From contig JAECYW010000030.1 of assembly GCA_023014335.1 (NCBI GenBank), forward strand, positions 62,001 through 126,000: a DNA stretch of 64,000 bases, given 5' to 3'. The stretch is from Galerina marginata (Eukaryota > Basidiomycota > Agaricomycetes > Agaricales > Galerinaceae). Below, piece by piece: positions 35,241 through 48,013 of this stretch (the first letter of the stretch is position 1; the number at the start of each line of letters is the position of its first letter). The notes under the pieces are model-generated. The model saw nothing but the letters and a program-made list of their open reading frames with translations, did not search any database and was not told the origin of the DNA. The translations under genes and the position numbers were made by a program.

Positions 35241-36199
35241 GTAGTGCTGCAGTGCAGGATAGGCAGGACATTGTTCAATCCTTGCTTTGACGGTGGGGCG
35301 AGATGGGCAGGACAGCGAGCACAGCTGCAGTGGACGGAGGGAAAGAAGGCGTGCCAGCAGTGAGGAGAACAGGGTCGGCTTCTGGAGGGTCGGTAGCGGA
35401 GGCTCCGACTGCAACTGCAATTAGTAGCCATACGCGGACCGGGACACGCGAGAGGGTGTTGAGTTGGTTGGACGTCCTTCCCGCTGCCCGGCGCAGAGAA
35501 GGTCGTCGAGGGGACCTGAAAGGGACTGATGCGCCTGAAAGACACCCGGAATGGCGTACCGCACCCGCGGATAAGTCGTGGTCATCGACTGGGTCGGGGC
35601 AGGTGGTGGCGAGGACCAGTCCGCCAGCACAGAGCTGATCTTGCAGCGGGAGGAGTGGTACCAAGAACGAGCTATAGGACGACGAGCTGTGCTCAGCTTC
35701 AACCTCAGAGGAAGCAACGGAATTTGAAGCACTTACCTAGTCACCCGCTCGTTCTTCCCCAAGCGAACTCGCGCTACGACATCCAGGAGACCGTGAAGAA
35801 AGTTGGTGAAAAAAAAAAAGAGTAACAGCATGCGCAATGCACAGCGTCACATGAATCGTTTGGATCTTCAAGGCGTCGATGATTCCCAGAGAATGGAGGC
35901 CACAAGTGAGTTCGGCATGCCGTAGAGGATTGAAAGAGAAGAGAATTGTGCTTGAAGGAACAGACACGGAAGAGATGGTGGGGAGGGTAGGAAGACGCGT
36001 TTGTTTGGTACCTACCTCCAAACCAAACTTCGGAATCATTCTCCTCGGTTCAAGTTCCCCTCCAAGCTTCGACAAGCTCTGTTTCGACAATCTCTCCTTG
36101 GAAAATACTTGTAAGGCTCCTTCGCGATCTACACCGTCCTATGCTTTTCTCCCTCTCGTGCACCAAACCTGTCTCATATCTTCTGCCGCCCATTAAATC

Positions 36200-39100
36200 T
36201 AAGGACTGCCATGGATAAATATAGCTTTCCGACTCAGCTTAAGAGAACGCCAATTGTGCAGGCAATTCTAATGATGGGGCTCTAGTTTTGAGCTTGTTTT
36301 GTAGCTAGAATACTAGGCTTTACTGTAAAAATAGTTTGAGTACAATATATTGAGAAATGAGGCAGAAAATCGAAGAAAGGCAGACGGATGACATATGGAT
36401 GGATATCTGCGGGTAAATATCCCCGTTTCATTTTATGAGGCAGGAGATGATCAGATTATTTTACGACTTTGGAATACTATTCTACTATGTCTATTCGATC
36501 TACTGTCCAGATTTTATGCGGCCAGGCCCTGTATTCGGGGTGAAAAGTCAATTTCAAATTTCATCCACGGATATCCATGGCAGTCCCTAAAATTTAAATC
36601 CCAGTTGCTGATTCTCTACAAGTTCCAGATAGAGTTTCTGGTTGGCCTTCATTGTCCAAAAGTTTATTTTCGAGGGTAAGACTCCAGTGGACGAGATTGA
36701 AACAAATTTTATTTCGAGTTTTTGCCGTATTTATTCTTATATCGGAAGCCTCCGCCTTTCGGATCACGGCACCATCGGCCCCACATCCAAATCGGTTTCT
36801 CAACCTTCTGCATCCCTTTTGGTTCACTCGGTTGCTAACACCAATAATTTGGCAATAATTTCCACTCGCGTCTATGCTCTCTCGCCTCATCACCCTTTGA
36901 AATCTCTTGAAGCGATACAACGTCAAATCTAGCCGGCTTATTCCAAGTTATCCTCCCTGCAACAAGTTTGAGATTTGATCGTCTGGCGAATCTTCATGAC
37001 AAACAGCACTAACTCAGACCCAATCTTGACCACAGGTCTCTCACTATCTGCCAAAAAAAATCACAGGTATGCCACAGATGGCGTCAGATTATTCTCGCCG
37101 TGTTCTCGTCATTATGGACCCGACTCATCAGTTTGTATCTCCTACGCTCCCGACGGAACTGGAACTGGCAACATGGATAGAAGTGCAGACGCTCCGCTTT
37201 GGATTCGGGAGGCGGTTAACATCATCCAAAAGAGCGAATACCTCTTTATCGTTTTTGAGCACCACTTGCACAGGATTCAAGAAATCGAAATTAGAGTACA
37301 TACAACTTTAGTAACATTAGTTATTGCGTTTTTAAATCAAATGACTAGACTCCGATGTGAGCCAATCAGAATACGCAGAAAGGCCGTGGAAATGACTAGA
37401 ATTTCTGCAATGACTACGCGCAAAGTCGAATGACTAGAATTACCTGGTTAGGAAGCCGAGCATATTTGGCGCGTCAAGATTGCACCTAGAACACCAATCA
37501 ACATGACTTTGGCTTAATTTTGCTGAAGGCGCTCAAACCCTGATTGGGCTCCTAGGCCTAAGCAATGCCCCAGAAAGCTGTAGATTATTTTGAGTTCATA
37601 AGGTATCACAGATATCACGCTCTTCGAGAGGACACCAGGGCAAGTTTATCTCATATTCTATCCAGTATGTACTGTGGTCCCTAAAAACAGAGGCGCTTAA
37701 TGAACATATGCGAGTTGACAAAGCTCAAGTGCATACGCTTCTAAAAGCTTCAGACGCAATATGAACGCCACAAAGCCCAAATGACTTCGTGGTCGAGATA
37801 GAGAGGCTTTCGCAAGGTTGAAACGAAATGAAAAGTTGCAAATTCTTGTTATATGAGGGAACTATATACAGGCTTTTTATACCGAAAGCTATGGAAAATT
37901 CTATAAACTAATTTCTACCTACAATGAAGTGAATGCCGTCTTTTGAATTATCGCGCACTCGGAGAAATTCTTCAGCGGTTTATGGGCAGTAAAAATGGAG
38001 AAGAGTGTCGATGAACTAGCCGGCGATGCTTTGGATTGAAATGGTGGGGAACTTTGTCGCTGGCGTTCGAGGCTGGTGAAACGGCGAATTCGCGCGGTCG
38101 AAAGCATGCGCCGCGTATGACCACAAACAGAGAATGAGCAAAGGGCAAACCTGGAAAAATGGCCAATGCCAGCATAAATCGTTAGTCCACAGAAATAAAA
38201 TGAGAAAAATGGATTATACCTGCACACAGTGCAAGACTTACAATTTACCGGATTGGAACTGCTCTGCCTGCAGCCCCATACATCGTCTACTCCCCAATTC
38301 TCGGCATCCCATCGAGGCAGTCAAAGAGACAGATTCGATTTTTGGTATCCTGTGGTTGCGGTGAATAGGCAACATCGATAGGGGAGGGTGGTAAATTCTC
38401 CAGATTGTAGGCGAGCTTATATACTCGAAAAATATGAATGATGTCATTTGTTGCTGACCCTGATTCATCGGTGGTGAGCACGAGTCTTGGCCCAATGCCT
38501 CCTGCACTTGCCCATAAATGTCGGTGGTGAGACGAGGTCAGGAACTCTAGTCATTTTGGTGAAAAGGAGTTATTAGGCTAATAACTTAATAACTAATGAT
38601 ACTAAAGTAGTAGTACCTCTCGAAATTTACATACCTGACGGGTGGGCTCGGCATGATCAATTTTGGCCAACATTCCAAAGCCCAGCACCTCTCCTGAGAA
38701 GCTTCCGTATATTTCCCGATTTGATACCCCGTTCATTTTCAAAGTCATCTTTTCCTCCGTTCGACAACCGCGTTCCCGCACTCCAGGAATTCAACACGCC
38801 ATGGTACATAGTACAGACTCAAATTTGACGCTCCTTGGATTTCAACTCTCCGGTGAATTTCTATCCGGCAACATCTGCTCGCTTACAGATGTGCTCAAGG
38901 CACCCAAATTCATGTCGTAGCTTGAGGACTTGTTTTGTTCCAATATGGCGACCCTGGACAACTGCAAAAAAGTGGAAGTACTGTGGTCGCAAAGAAGAAG
39001 AGCAGCGTGAAGCCTACTGCGGCAGTAACATAGCTGGCCACAGTATTATTCAGCGCGAATAAACACTTGAAGATCCCCATGAAGAACAGAATTAGTTAAC

Positions 39101-40122
39101 GTTGATGTGCCTACAGCGCGCTAGTGCCGTGCACAAAACATCGCAACTAAGCGGCCGTAATGTGTGTCTCTGAGGTGCGATTCCGGGCTCGTAGGGTCCA
39201 ACAGAAATACTAAACGAGGTACGAGGGTCGAAGGTCGAAGTTGGGAGCGACGGCGAAGCCGTAGACGACGAAGACAGATATAAACGAAGTTCGAGTTCGA
39301 AGTGGACGTTGTAGTCAACGGGGGCAACTGAGGACGAAATAGCGAGCTTAGCAGACGAGTTTTGGAGGGTGAATGTGGGAGTACTATTGATTGACTGAAG
39401 TTGAACGACGATACAGGAGGGTTTAAATACTGTAGAAACGTTGGAATTTGAAGTAAAAATGCGAAATGTGGAGGAGGTGAAAGTAGAAAATGAAAATAAA
39501 ATTCGGAAATGGAAATGCGATCGACTGAGTCAGAGAAAGGAGAGAGACAAAAGGAAATAAGAGAATGATGCACTCAACAATAAGTGGGAACGCTATTGAA
39601 ATTGAAACGGCCGCTATGAGTCTATAAAACAATTGCAGTGGGATTTGGAGGAGGAACGTCGGGGCGATGAGAGATTGGAATGAGGAGAAGTAAATGTTGT
39701 AATGGGTGAACAATGCGAAATATCGACGACCAATGGTGTGTGGCGAAGGGGGGAAGTGACTAAAGCGGTCGTTGGCTTAGCAGGGGCGTTTTCAAAAACG
39801 CCTCCAGTAAGGCGACCACGGGTGGGAGTGGCTGTGTCCGGTACGGAATGCGAAATAAGCGGTAAAGCGCCTATTGCGTGAAATCGGCCAAGCGTCGTTG
39901 GAGCGCGCAGAGCGCAGCGTCGCTCATCAACGCCAAATAAATAAATCTTGCAACAACTTATATAAGTTCTGACCATGGGTATTGATAGTAAATTAAATAG
40001 GTACAAAACAGATCCCTACTAATCCAGAGTTCTTGCTAAAGTACGAGCCTGAGCCCAAGAGGCAACTACGCCATTGATTTATCAGTCCCTGCACGCACGC
40101 GGCTACCCAACTATGATACCAC
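36200..40122. other. AT-richer island without a supported gene
   Basis: Several open stretches but no gene model. 37919-38105 on the minus strand would encode a 62-residue peptide with a basic, presequence-like start (MLSTARIRRFTSLERQ). 38238-38507 minus has exon-like pieces. 39783-39802 contains the near-palindrome GGCGTTTTCAAAAACGCC. The last 500 bp before 40122 hold a run of purine-rich short ORFs. None is supported well enough to call. Confidence 0.35.
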
Positions 40123-42204
40123 CTAAGCGCTCACACTTTCATCCGCGTCCGATTTAACTAGAACTATCATCCCTCCTTCTGTATTGTCGTTCGGGACCAA
40201 TCGCACCATATTTCCATCCCCCCTACCGGACAACTGCCGCATTTGCATGCACTCCTTTGGCACATCCGACCCCTCCAGCGCAGCGGCGACATGAATGAGG
40301 GTAAATGTGTCCCTTCCCTTCCTATTCTGTGCTACCGCCAAAGCTATCGTGAGGAGTGCGAACAAAATCGCAGCCGATATTACATGACCCAAAGACGAGC
40401 TGAAAACAAGCTGCTCCACAGCAAAGCCTCCTGGTACTTCGGACGTGCCAACCGCGCCTGACATAAAGGTCTTCATTGTTGACTGAATGGCCAATTTGTA
40501 CGCCGCAGTGATGTTCGCAAGGGGAGCGGGTGAGTAACCGACGTCCGCGCCGAACAGGAGCTTATTCATCATAACTGCCGAATTGCTGTAACCGATGACT
40601 GGACCTGAGGAGGTCGGGTAGTCAATCATTAGGCAAGTGAAAAGATCATTTGTGCGGTATAAGTCAAGATTTCCCTGACGTTGTTGGGTCTGCCCTAATG
40701 TGAGAATTCCATTTCCAGTAGTCCGAACCTGACGCGTCTGAATAAAGGCATGTGGGAAGCACTGGAGAAACACAAGGACGTTTCTGTTGGAGAATTGGAG
40801 TGTCGGTAGTACGGATATAGCTGAGAAATTAAAGGCGTCTGGCGTTGGAATTTGAGATATGACGAAAATTATGGAACCATCCTGACTCGCCAATGGGACG
40901 GCAGCTAAAACGTTTAACGATCCCGCAGATGTTGCTAGTAATAGTAACCGCAAGTTAATACACGAATGACGCAGACACAAAAGTTAGGGCTTACCAAAGT
41001 AACGAGCATCCACGAGAATGGACGTGTTTGTTTCAGGCAGCCATACTTCCAAGAAATCCCGGCCATCGGCAAATGTCAAGTTAGTGCTAACATCTACAAT
41101 TCCTGTCATGTTTGTAGTCTGCCAACTGCATGAGGGATTAATGACGACGATATCCGTAGTCCAGTAAGCTCGCATCGTAGTATTGTACCCAGGTGGAAAG
41201 GGTACAATGTAGCCGAAGGGGTCGTCTTCGCTGCCGAGGAGGTTGTCTTCACTGCTTTCAACCTTGTAGTAGGCGTCTGTGAAATTAAGAGTGTCCTCAA
41301 CCCAAGACTTTGCTGCAGCACCCTTCAAGAGCATTTCTTGCTCCTCGCTGTCATTTATTGTGGAAATGAGGTTTATGCACCACAGAAAATATGTATAACG
41401 CACAAAACGATTGGCGTGTTTGTGGTACCTATTCTGAATCGGGAGTTGGGGTCATCTACCTCAATCCAGATCGAGTGCGCGTTCACTGATAGAAAGAAGA
41501 GAAAGTTTCAAGCTATCTCTCGAGAGACATGACTGGCGAGAGCTTACAAGAAGCTGGAGCAAGTGTGGAGGTTGCTGTTATTAAGAGCGTGATTGCGAGC
41601 GTGGATGTGAGGAGAGGCGAGCAATGGCGGTGGATGGTTGCCAAAAAGACATCGAATGCCCCATTAGTTGGAGCTGAGACTGCATTGACGCTATCCAGAG
41701 GCACTCCGTTGGGGTGAGTGCGCAGAAGGCGAAAAAACTCTTCAGACTACGAGGAAAAACAGAGTTTAGGCCTGTGTAGACAAAACTGAACAATCAGACG
41801 TACTCTGATCTCATCTAGGACGCTCTTTATAGGCCACAGCGCGACATAGACAATCAAAATAGCTACGGATGTGATGCCAGACTCGGCACTGACTGGAAGA
41901 GAACATTGAGGAGTCAGAGTGACGACGTAGAGTTCTGCTTACAGTGAACGAAGGGAAGACCCAGGGCACTACTTCCACCAATCGGGACAACGCGATATTG
42001 GACAATGAAGCAAAACCCAACGTAGAATACGGCCAGAATAAGGGCGAAGCCAAGTTTCAGGACCGATTTCCAATTGAGCCCAGTGTGGCGTGGGGGTAAT
42101 TGAGGATGCTGTTCCCTCTCGGGCGTATCGAGCAAAGGTTGCTTGTCGGTAGAAAATTCTTTGGTAGAAGGTGAGTCGTGCGGGAGAGGTTGTGCAAGTG
42201 CCAT
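40123..42204 (-). CDS. Two-helix membrane glycoprotein, basidiomycete family of unknown function
   Basis: Six exons, reading down: 42204-41943, 41892-41804, 41746-41548, 41485-41429, 41336-40995 and 40904-40123; 576 residues. An N-terminal cytosolic tail (PLLDTPERE) is followed by a membrane helix (VLKLGFALILAVFYVGFCFI), a second hydrophobic stretch (SVAILIVYVALWPI), APTNGAFDVFLATIH, a third (LLTSTLAITLLITATSTL), and a long lumenal or extracellular part with Asn-glycosylation sites (LNFTDAYY, YNTTMRAYW, TNMTG, TNLTF, ETNTS). Near the C-terminus lies a helix (GHVISAAILFALLTIALAV) and a cytosolic tail. The acceptor of intron 4 is ambiguous: only CAAG|AA at 41337 keeps frame with the donor at 41428, although a better CAG lies 11 bp upstream of it. 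Everything else joins cleanly. Function unknown; receptor-like topology is inference. Confidence 0.75.
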
Positions 42205-42639
42205 GGCAGTCGGTGCGGTGTATGGGTCCGTTCCTGTGAATTTGCAATGTTATTGTGGTTCGCTTACGGAAAGTGGGGGTAAGAAAGGAAGAGAGAACTT
42301 ATTGTTCTGCTCGATTTCATGTGGGTTACAAATATTCTGCGTACTACGAGGATGTGTGTGTTCTGGCAGTCTGCGGGCACTGCCTCAGGCCTCAGGGATC
42401 GACTCACTCAAATGTCGGATTGATACACGCATAGCCTTGCATGTTGGCAGTCTGTTCGGAAGCACGATGCCTCATGTGAACGAAAGGCTCTGTAAAGTTG
42501 TCCGAGGCTTTCATTACGGGCAATTCCCCTGAGACCCGTCCTGGCTCGCCGTAATTGAATCAGCCACTATGAAGGCAGCGACTTTTTTTCTTGCCCTCTC
42601 GCCGTCGCCTTCGCTTTCCAGAAGCCAGTGCCAACTCCG
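42205..42639. other. 5' flank of the membrane glycoprotein gene
   Basis: No coding signal beyond short ORFs. Its far end is where similarity to the repeat left ends begins. Confidence 0.3.
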
Positions 42640-45600
42640 CTCTCGTCTTAGCAAACCTTTCCCAAAAATACGCAAAGAAGATCGGCCTGGCCTGTGCTTT
42701 TGGTCTGGCGGAGGGTGTAAGTACGTGTCTTCATCCTCACGATCGTCAGGACAAATCTACTTGACACTTCGATTGGGTTGTTTTATTCTCTCTTTCGTCT
42801 CTTAAGTGGTTGTTAGCATTTACTCATCCACGAAGAAATCTGACATACCTAACGTTCAAGCTTCATTCCCGCACCTAACACCCGCTCAACCGGTCCTTTT
42901 ATGCATCATCCGTCAATTTTCGTTTGGAATTACTCCAAACAGGGAGTCCTGGAGTGGGAAAGAAGGAGCTGAGAGCTAGCGCTGGCATTTATCCACGTTT
43001 TTGTCTTACCTCCAGTTTCAATTATAGCTCGACCTTGACCTCGACTTCGTACATCCCACGCCCGTCCTTCGCGCATCCGCCCCACCAAATAATCCAGCCA
43101 ATAACTGCGACAGCTCATGCTGTACGTCGACGTAGCAGAAGAAGCGCGACGATAGTGCTGCTGGCACGAATACGGGCACTGGTACGGTGAAGCCAGAAGA
43201 TGGACAGATCCCCCGGCACGAGGGTGGGTGCTGCTTGGGGCTATCTTGAAGCCCCACGCTTAGGTTCAGCTCTGGGGGCCAAGAGTCGAGGTGCGAGGCG
43301 CGAGATGCGGGGCAGCGACGTCGACACTAAGAGGCGAAATACGGAAGGCGAATGGTAGCGAGCGAACAGAGAGCGTCTGTCTTTACGTCCACAACGCGAA
43401 TATGGTGGATCTTCCCCCGGCAGCAGCGTCCACACGTGCACAAGTAGCAGCCAGGTTGGAGCATGACCCTTAAAGCTTGAGGAGTTGTGCAAATGCAGAC
43501 GTGGCGTCGTCGAGACACAGTGGAGGGCCAAGACTGCGTTTGAGAAAGGACGCGAGGATTGGATTTTCTCCAATCGACTTCTTGCATTCGCGTTCGTATT
43601 CGTATTCCTCCAGACTCCAGACGACATACCCTTCCTCCTCCTTCCCGGGGCCTGAACCCACCGGCGCGCCAACAGTACCAACACGGTGCCAGCTACATCT
43701 GCTTCGTCAACACCACTAGCAGCACCAGCAGCTCCTCGCCCACCCCTTCTCCCTCGTCGCACCTCTCCTCCCTCAGCCCCTCAGCCCCATAACACACCCG
43801 CGAACTTGACGAAAATCTAGCGACGGCTCCTCCACCAGCTCCTCAACCGGCTCATCCCCGTGCGCATGCCCCAGGACCGGCGCGAGATTGGTTTTCTTCG
43901 GGGGGAAAAACATGGTAGAAATGGTAGGACGCGAGGACTGCAGGGGATGGTCAAAGAAGGAAAGAGGAGGGTGCGACGGCGGCATCAGGAGTAGATTCAG
44001 CTTGTAGTTTGAAAGCTCAGATGATACCGATCCGCCATCATCATCAGTTGAAGGCGCGGGCGGGCGTGAACGTGGACGCGGACGCGGCAAATTCGAGCCT
44101 GGTACAGAGAACCGAAGGAGAAGCTGGTGCTGCGATCGGGAGGAGAGGGAAAACGGGGATGGGAAACTCTTTCATCGTTGACTTTTCGCATTCCTATTCT
44201 TCGTAGATGATCGCCGTCCTCCTCCTTGGTTCGTGAGCCCGCCTATCCACGGGCAGTAGCAGGAACAGCAGCCGCGCGCCAGCAACATCAGCAGTAACAC
44301 CAGCACGAGCTGCCCGCCCCGCCCCGCCCCGCCCCATCACACCTCCCTCCGCCCCATCAAACACCCGCCAACGTGTTCAAGTTCCTCCTCCAGTAGCACA
44401 GTCCTCATCCTCATCGACGAGCCAGAGGGTAGCGATCGTACATCCAGCGCGGAGCATTTGAGTTTGCTTTTATGTTTTGCTCTCGAGGAAGGGGGAGCGA
44501 ACGAACTGCGTTTCAGGAGCGCGGTGCGTCGGGCATGACACGAGCAGGGCAGGGAGGAGCGGAGGGAGCGAGGGCATGAGGGCAGAGGGAAAGAGGTCTA
44601 AAAGGGACGGAGGGCTAACTTCCCCTTTGTCCCGCCCTCCCCGCATACACCCGCCAAAATGACGCGATTCCTCCGTCAGGAGCCGTAAAGGCGACTCCAG
44701 CAGTGCCTGCTTACCGACTGTCACGGTCAGCGGCGATTTGGTGCGGCAGGATGGGCAAGACCAGACCACGGTAGAAATGGACGGAGGGAGGAACCATGCG
44801 CCAGTAGTGAAAGGAACAGGGTCGACGATGATAGCAGTAGAGGGGCTGCGACTCGACGAGAAACGCGAGGGTGGCGTTGGGTTGGTTGGTAGAACGTCCT
44901 GCTCGCTTCCCGGAGGGGAGACGGTTGTCGAGGGGCGGGTGGAAGCGATGACCAGTCGCGGACAGATGGTGCACGTCCAGCTCGAGGCACGGAGCCAGAC
45001 GACGAACCGACGTGGCGAGCTAAGCATGGCGGAGGGCCCAAGGAGGCAGTTGAGGCGGGGAGGGGAAGTCGGTTCGAGTATAGCTGCGCGAGCTTTCAGC
45101 ATCGACCTCAGAAGAAGTAAGATCTGGAGACGTACCTAGCCACGCCTTCCTTCATCAGCTCGTGTTTCGATTCCAATGACGATATGAGATCAGCACGTTC
45201 GTCGGTCTTGTAACAATGGAAGAATAACAGATGCGAAAAGTCGGCCAGTCATAACCCGAGCCTTTATTCGTGGAAAAGATCAGCGAAAGATCGAGTCAGA
45301 TAGAATGTTGTTGCTCACCCTATCTTAGAACTCGCCCTACGACATCCAGGAGATCGTGAAGAAAGCCGGAAAAACGACTACCAGCATGCGAGATGCGCGG
45401 CATGGCAAGGGTCGTTCGGATCTTCATGGCGTCGAAAGGATCGAAGATTCACGAAGAATAGAAACCAAAATTGAATTCAACGCGCTGTAGAGGATCTAAA
45501 GAGAGTACGCAGAGGAAACAGACAATAAGGGATAGATGGTGGGGAGGGCGACGGATCTAAAATTTAAATTGATCCCAACAGCCAACACGTGACTGATATG

Positions 45601-45640
45601 ATGACGCGACGTCGACGCGCCTCGATTCCCAAAAGCAGCA
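42640..45640. repeat. Composite GC-rich repeat cluster 4
   Basis: Left end at 42640-42870 (AAGATCGGCCTGGCC, CACGATCGTCAGGAC, GACACTTCGATTGG). The middle has CACACCCGCGAAC and CACCCGCCAACG blocks. The right end at 45085-45640 ends with GATCCCAACAGCCAACACGT and GATGACGCGACG, as does cluster 5. ORFs are low-complexity shadows. Confidence 0.75.
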
Positions 45641-48013
45641 CTTGACTCTTTTATTTCATTTATGAATGCGTTTGAAACACCGAGCTGGTGATACCATAGA
45701 GATGGGCCCGCCTCCTTACCCCGCTCTATGTACTAGTAGACACAAACCTGCACAATTCCGCAGTTATGTGTATGCTTGCCCAGTGTTAAACGTTTACCCT
45801 TAATAATTCCATTTCATCTCATGACCAAGAGTATTTCAACAGTATCACGTTTTCAGTAATTACTCTACTGAAGCCTGTCTGGATTCGACGTACGTAGCTG
45901 CTGCGACCAGAGATCACAATATGGTTGTTATGGATGAAGTACTTGTAGGACATTTACTCCTTAAATTTCCATGAATTCTCCGTGACTCGAGACACCAAAA
46001 GCATGCATTAGAAGATAGGCGCACGGGAAGCAGATCACGCATAGCCACAGCGTAGTCGAGGCAACGTAATCTGTAGGTAAATAGTAGATTATTCCAGCAA
46101 CTCCTACGCACGGAGTGGACACTCCGCTTTCGAGTCGTGAGGCAGGGCCTACTACGTATGAATACAGCTCAGAATGTAGTCTAGATCTCGTTGTTGCTCA
46201 TTTCTGCTTTTTCCAAACTACCCCTCATGTGTGAACTCTGAAAGTGAATACTGAAGACAGTCAGACTTAGTTGAAAGATTCCAAAAGATGCAACAATTGG
46301 ATAATTGTTATTACATCGTATATTGGTAAATTTACGGGTGTCCCGTAGGTATTCAAAGTCAGTACGGCTATCGAAAGCGATTGGGATTGATAAAAAGACT
46401 AGCTTATTAAGTAACCCCTGGAACTCGGATTACGAACACGCGTAGAACACGTCTAATATTTTTAACGCTGATCGCTGACAGTTGTTAGATACACACTGAA
46501 GTGGGGAAGGAGGAAGTCGACGAGGCTCTAAGATAGATCTCAATAGGAACCACTTAACTGATACGATTATGCGATCAAGAATATCCCCAAATGCAACGCT
46601 CAAGGAATACCCTTTAACCCCTTCGCATAGCGCGCTTGAATTATAATATTACTTCCTTTTCTGCAACCAGGGTTATCCTTCGCAGAAACCGATAAGATTT
46701 TCGTGGCACAGCGTTTTCGAACACTCCTATGTACTCGAGTATACTTACAATCTCATCCAATAGTCCTAGAGCCAAAGTTCAGAGCGGGCTGAAGATTCTG
46801 CCGCCCACTACCTGGTAAAATCGACTCTGACGTGCATTTACGCACTTATGCACCTCCACAGATCTTTCCGGTTGAATTTTCCCCTTTTTTCAATGAAAAT
46901 GTCTTCCTGTTCGTCAACTGCCCGCCACGCTTCATTATATCAAACAAAGTTCTGCGTGAATCTGCTCTGAACAGCGGCGTTTTGTGCACTTCAGGGATAG
47001 TCAGATCCATTCTTTATGGTGTTAATTCTGCTCATATCCGTACCCATCTGCTACAGTATAAACTGGAAACACGCTGGAGACGGTAGATCTGCTGGGCAGG
47101 AATATCGGATTGTACTGTGATCCGCTGATCGCTCTAATCTAATCTGATCGACTGATGCCACGTTCCAACGCTCTCCTTCCCTTTGTTTTTCGAGAGCTTT
47201 ATCGGTTGACAAGCAAAGTAAAGAGAAGAAAAATGCGGACAATAGGAGTGGTTGATTGAGACGACGAGTACTGGAGTGACTACTATCACGTGCAACGGGA
47301 TTCAAACGGTCAGGGAGATTCAAAACCGTGTCTGCAGCTTGCACAACACAGCATCTCTGCCAAAATTTTTACATATTCTAAATTCCTTTCATCATAGCTT
47401 CACGAATATCCAAAAATTTTGAGGAAAGTTGACTTGAGCATGTTGTGGACGGCGTTCTCTCGAGACTACCCACATGAAATTGTAATAGATTTGTGTCTCA
47501 AGCTCCAACGACTTCGATTTAGAGCACAAAATTTTAGAGATACATTTTTCCAATGGTTTGACACCTGTGTACAAAAAATTGGGATGTCAAAGTGAGTGTA
47601 GCCCATAATGTAGAAGAAATGGTCGAAAAAGCGTGACGAAATCGTGACACTTCAAAGGATTTGTCCGCTTTCGGCTCGCTGGAAGATTCCGTGACTTTGC
47701 GTTACTTTTTTTGAATCTCTCTGACCGCCTTTATTTTGAGCTCAATTCTACACCAAATGTCTCAAAATTTGGCATTCGAAATTCTTAAGATAAAAAGAAA
47801 GTCGTTGTAAAATTTGGTGAAGATTGAAGAAAAACTCGTTGGGGAATTTGAGATTTAAAATCGCTTGTAGGGGTTTTTCAATCTCCTTGGGCTTGATAGT
47901 ACGTATACCAGGAACCAAGATTTTTGCAAAAAAAAAATGTGTGTCTACACTACAAGGCAGAAAAATTAAAGGAGACGGACTCGCCAATTCCATGTATGGC
48001 AATGGTCATCGAG
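45641..48013. other. Long stretch without a supported gene
   Basis: AT-richer, with no ORF above 100 codons and no recognisable motif. Candidates at 46832-47086 (plus) and 47051-47344 (minus) overlap each other and lack support. The last few hundred bases are the 3' flank of the gene ending at 48014. Confidence 0.35.

Larger units (their letters stand above)
30990..36100. repeat. Composite GC-rich repeat cluster 3
   Basis: It has a left end at 30990-31300 (CAAAAATAGTCGGCCTGAC, then GTATCTGCAGAAAACGCTAC, then AGAGGAAACCATACTG), a duplicated GC-rich middle and a right end at 35690-36020 (CAGCTTCAACCTCAGAGGAA, CTCGCGCTACGACATCCAGG, CATGCGCAATGCAC). ORFs such as 31353-31889 and 33470-33937 are discussed under rejected items. 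The degraded presequence copy at about 36106-36190 follows directly. Confidence 0.75.
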
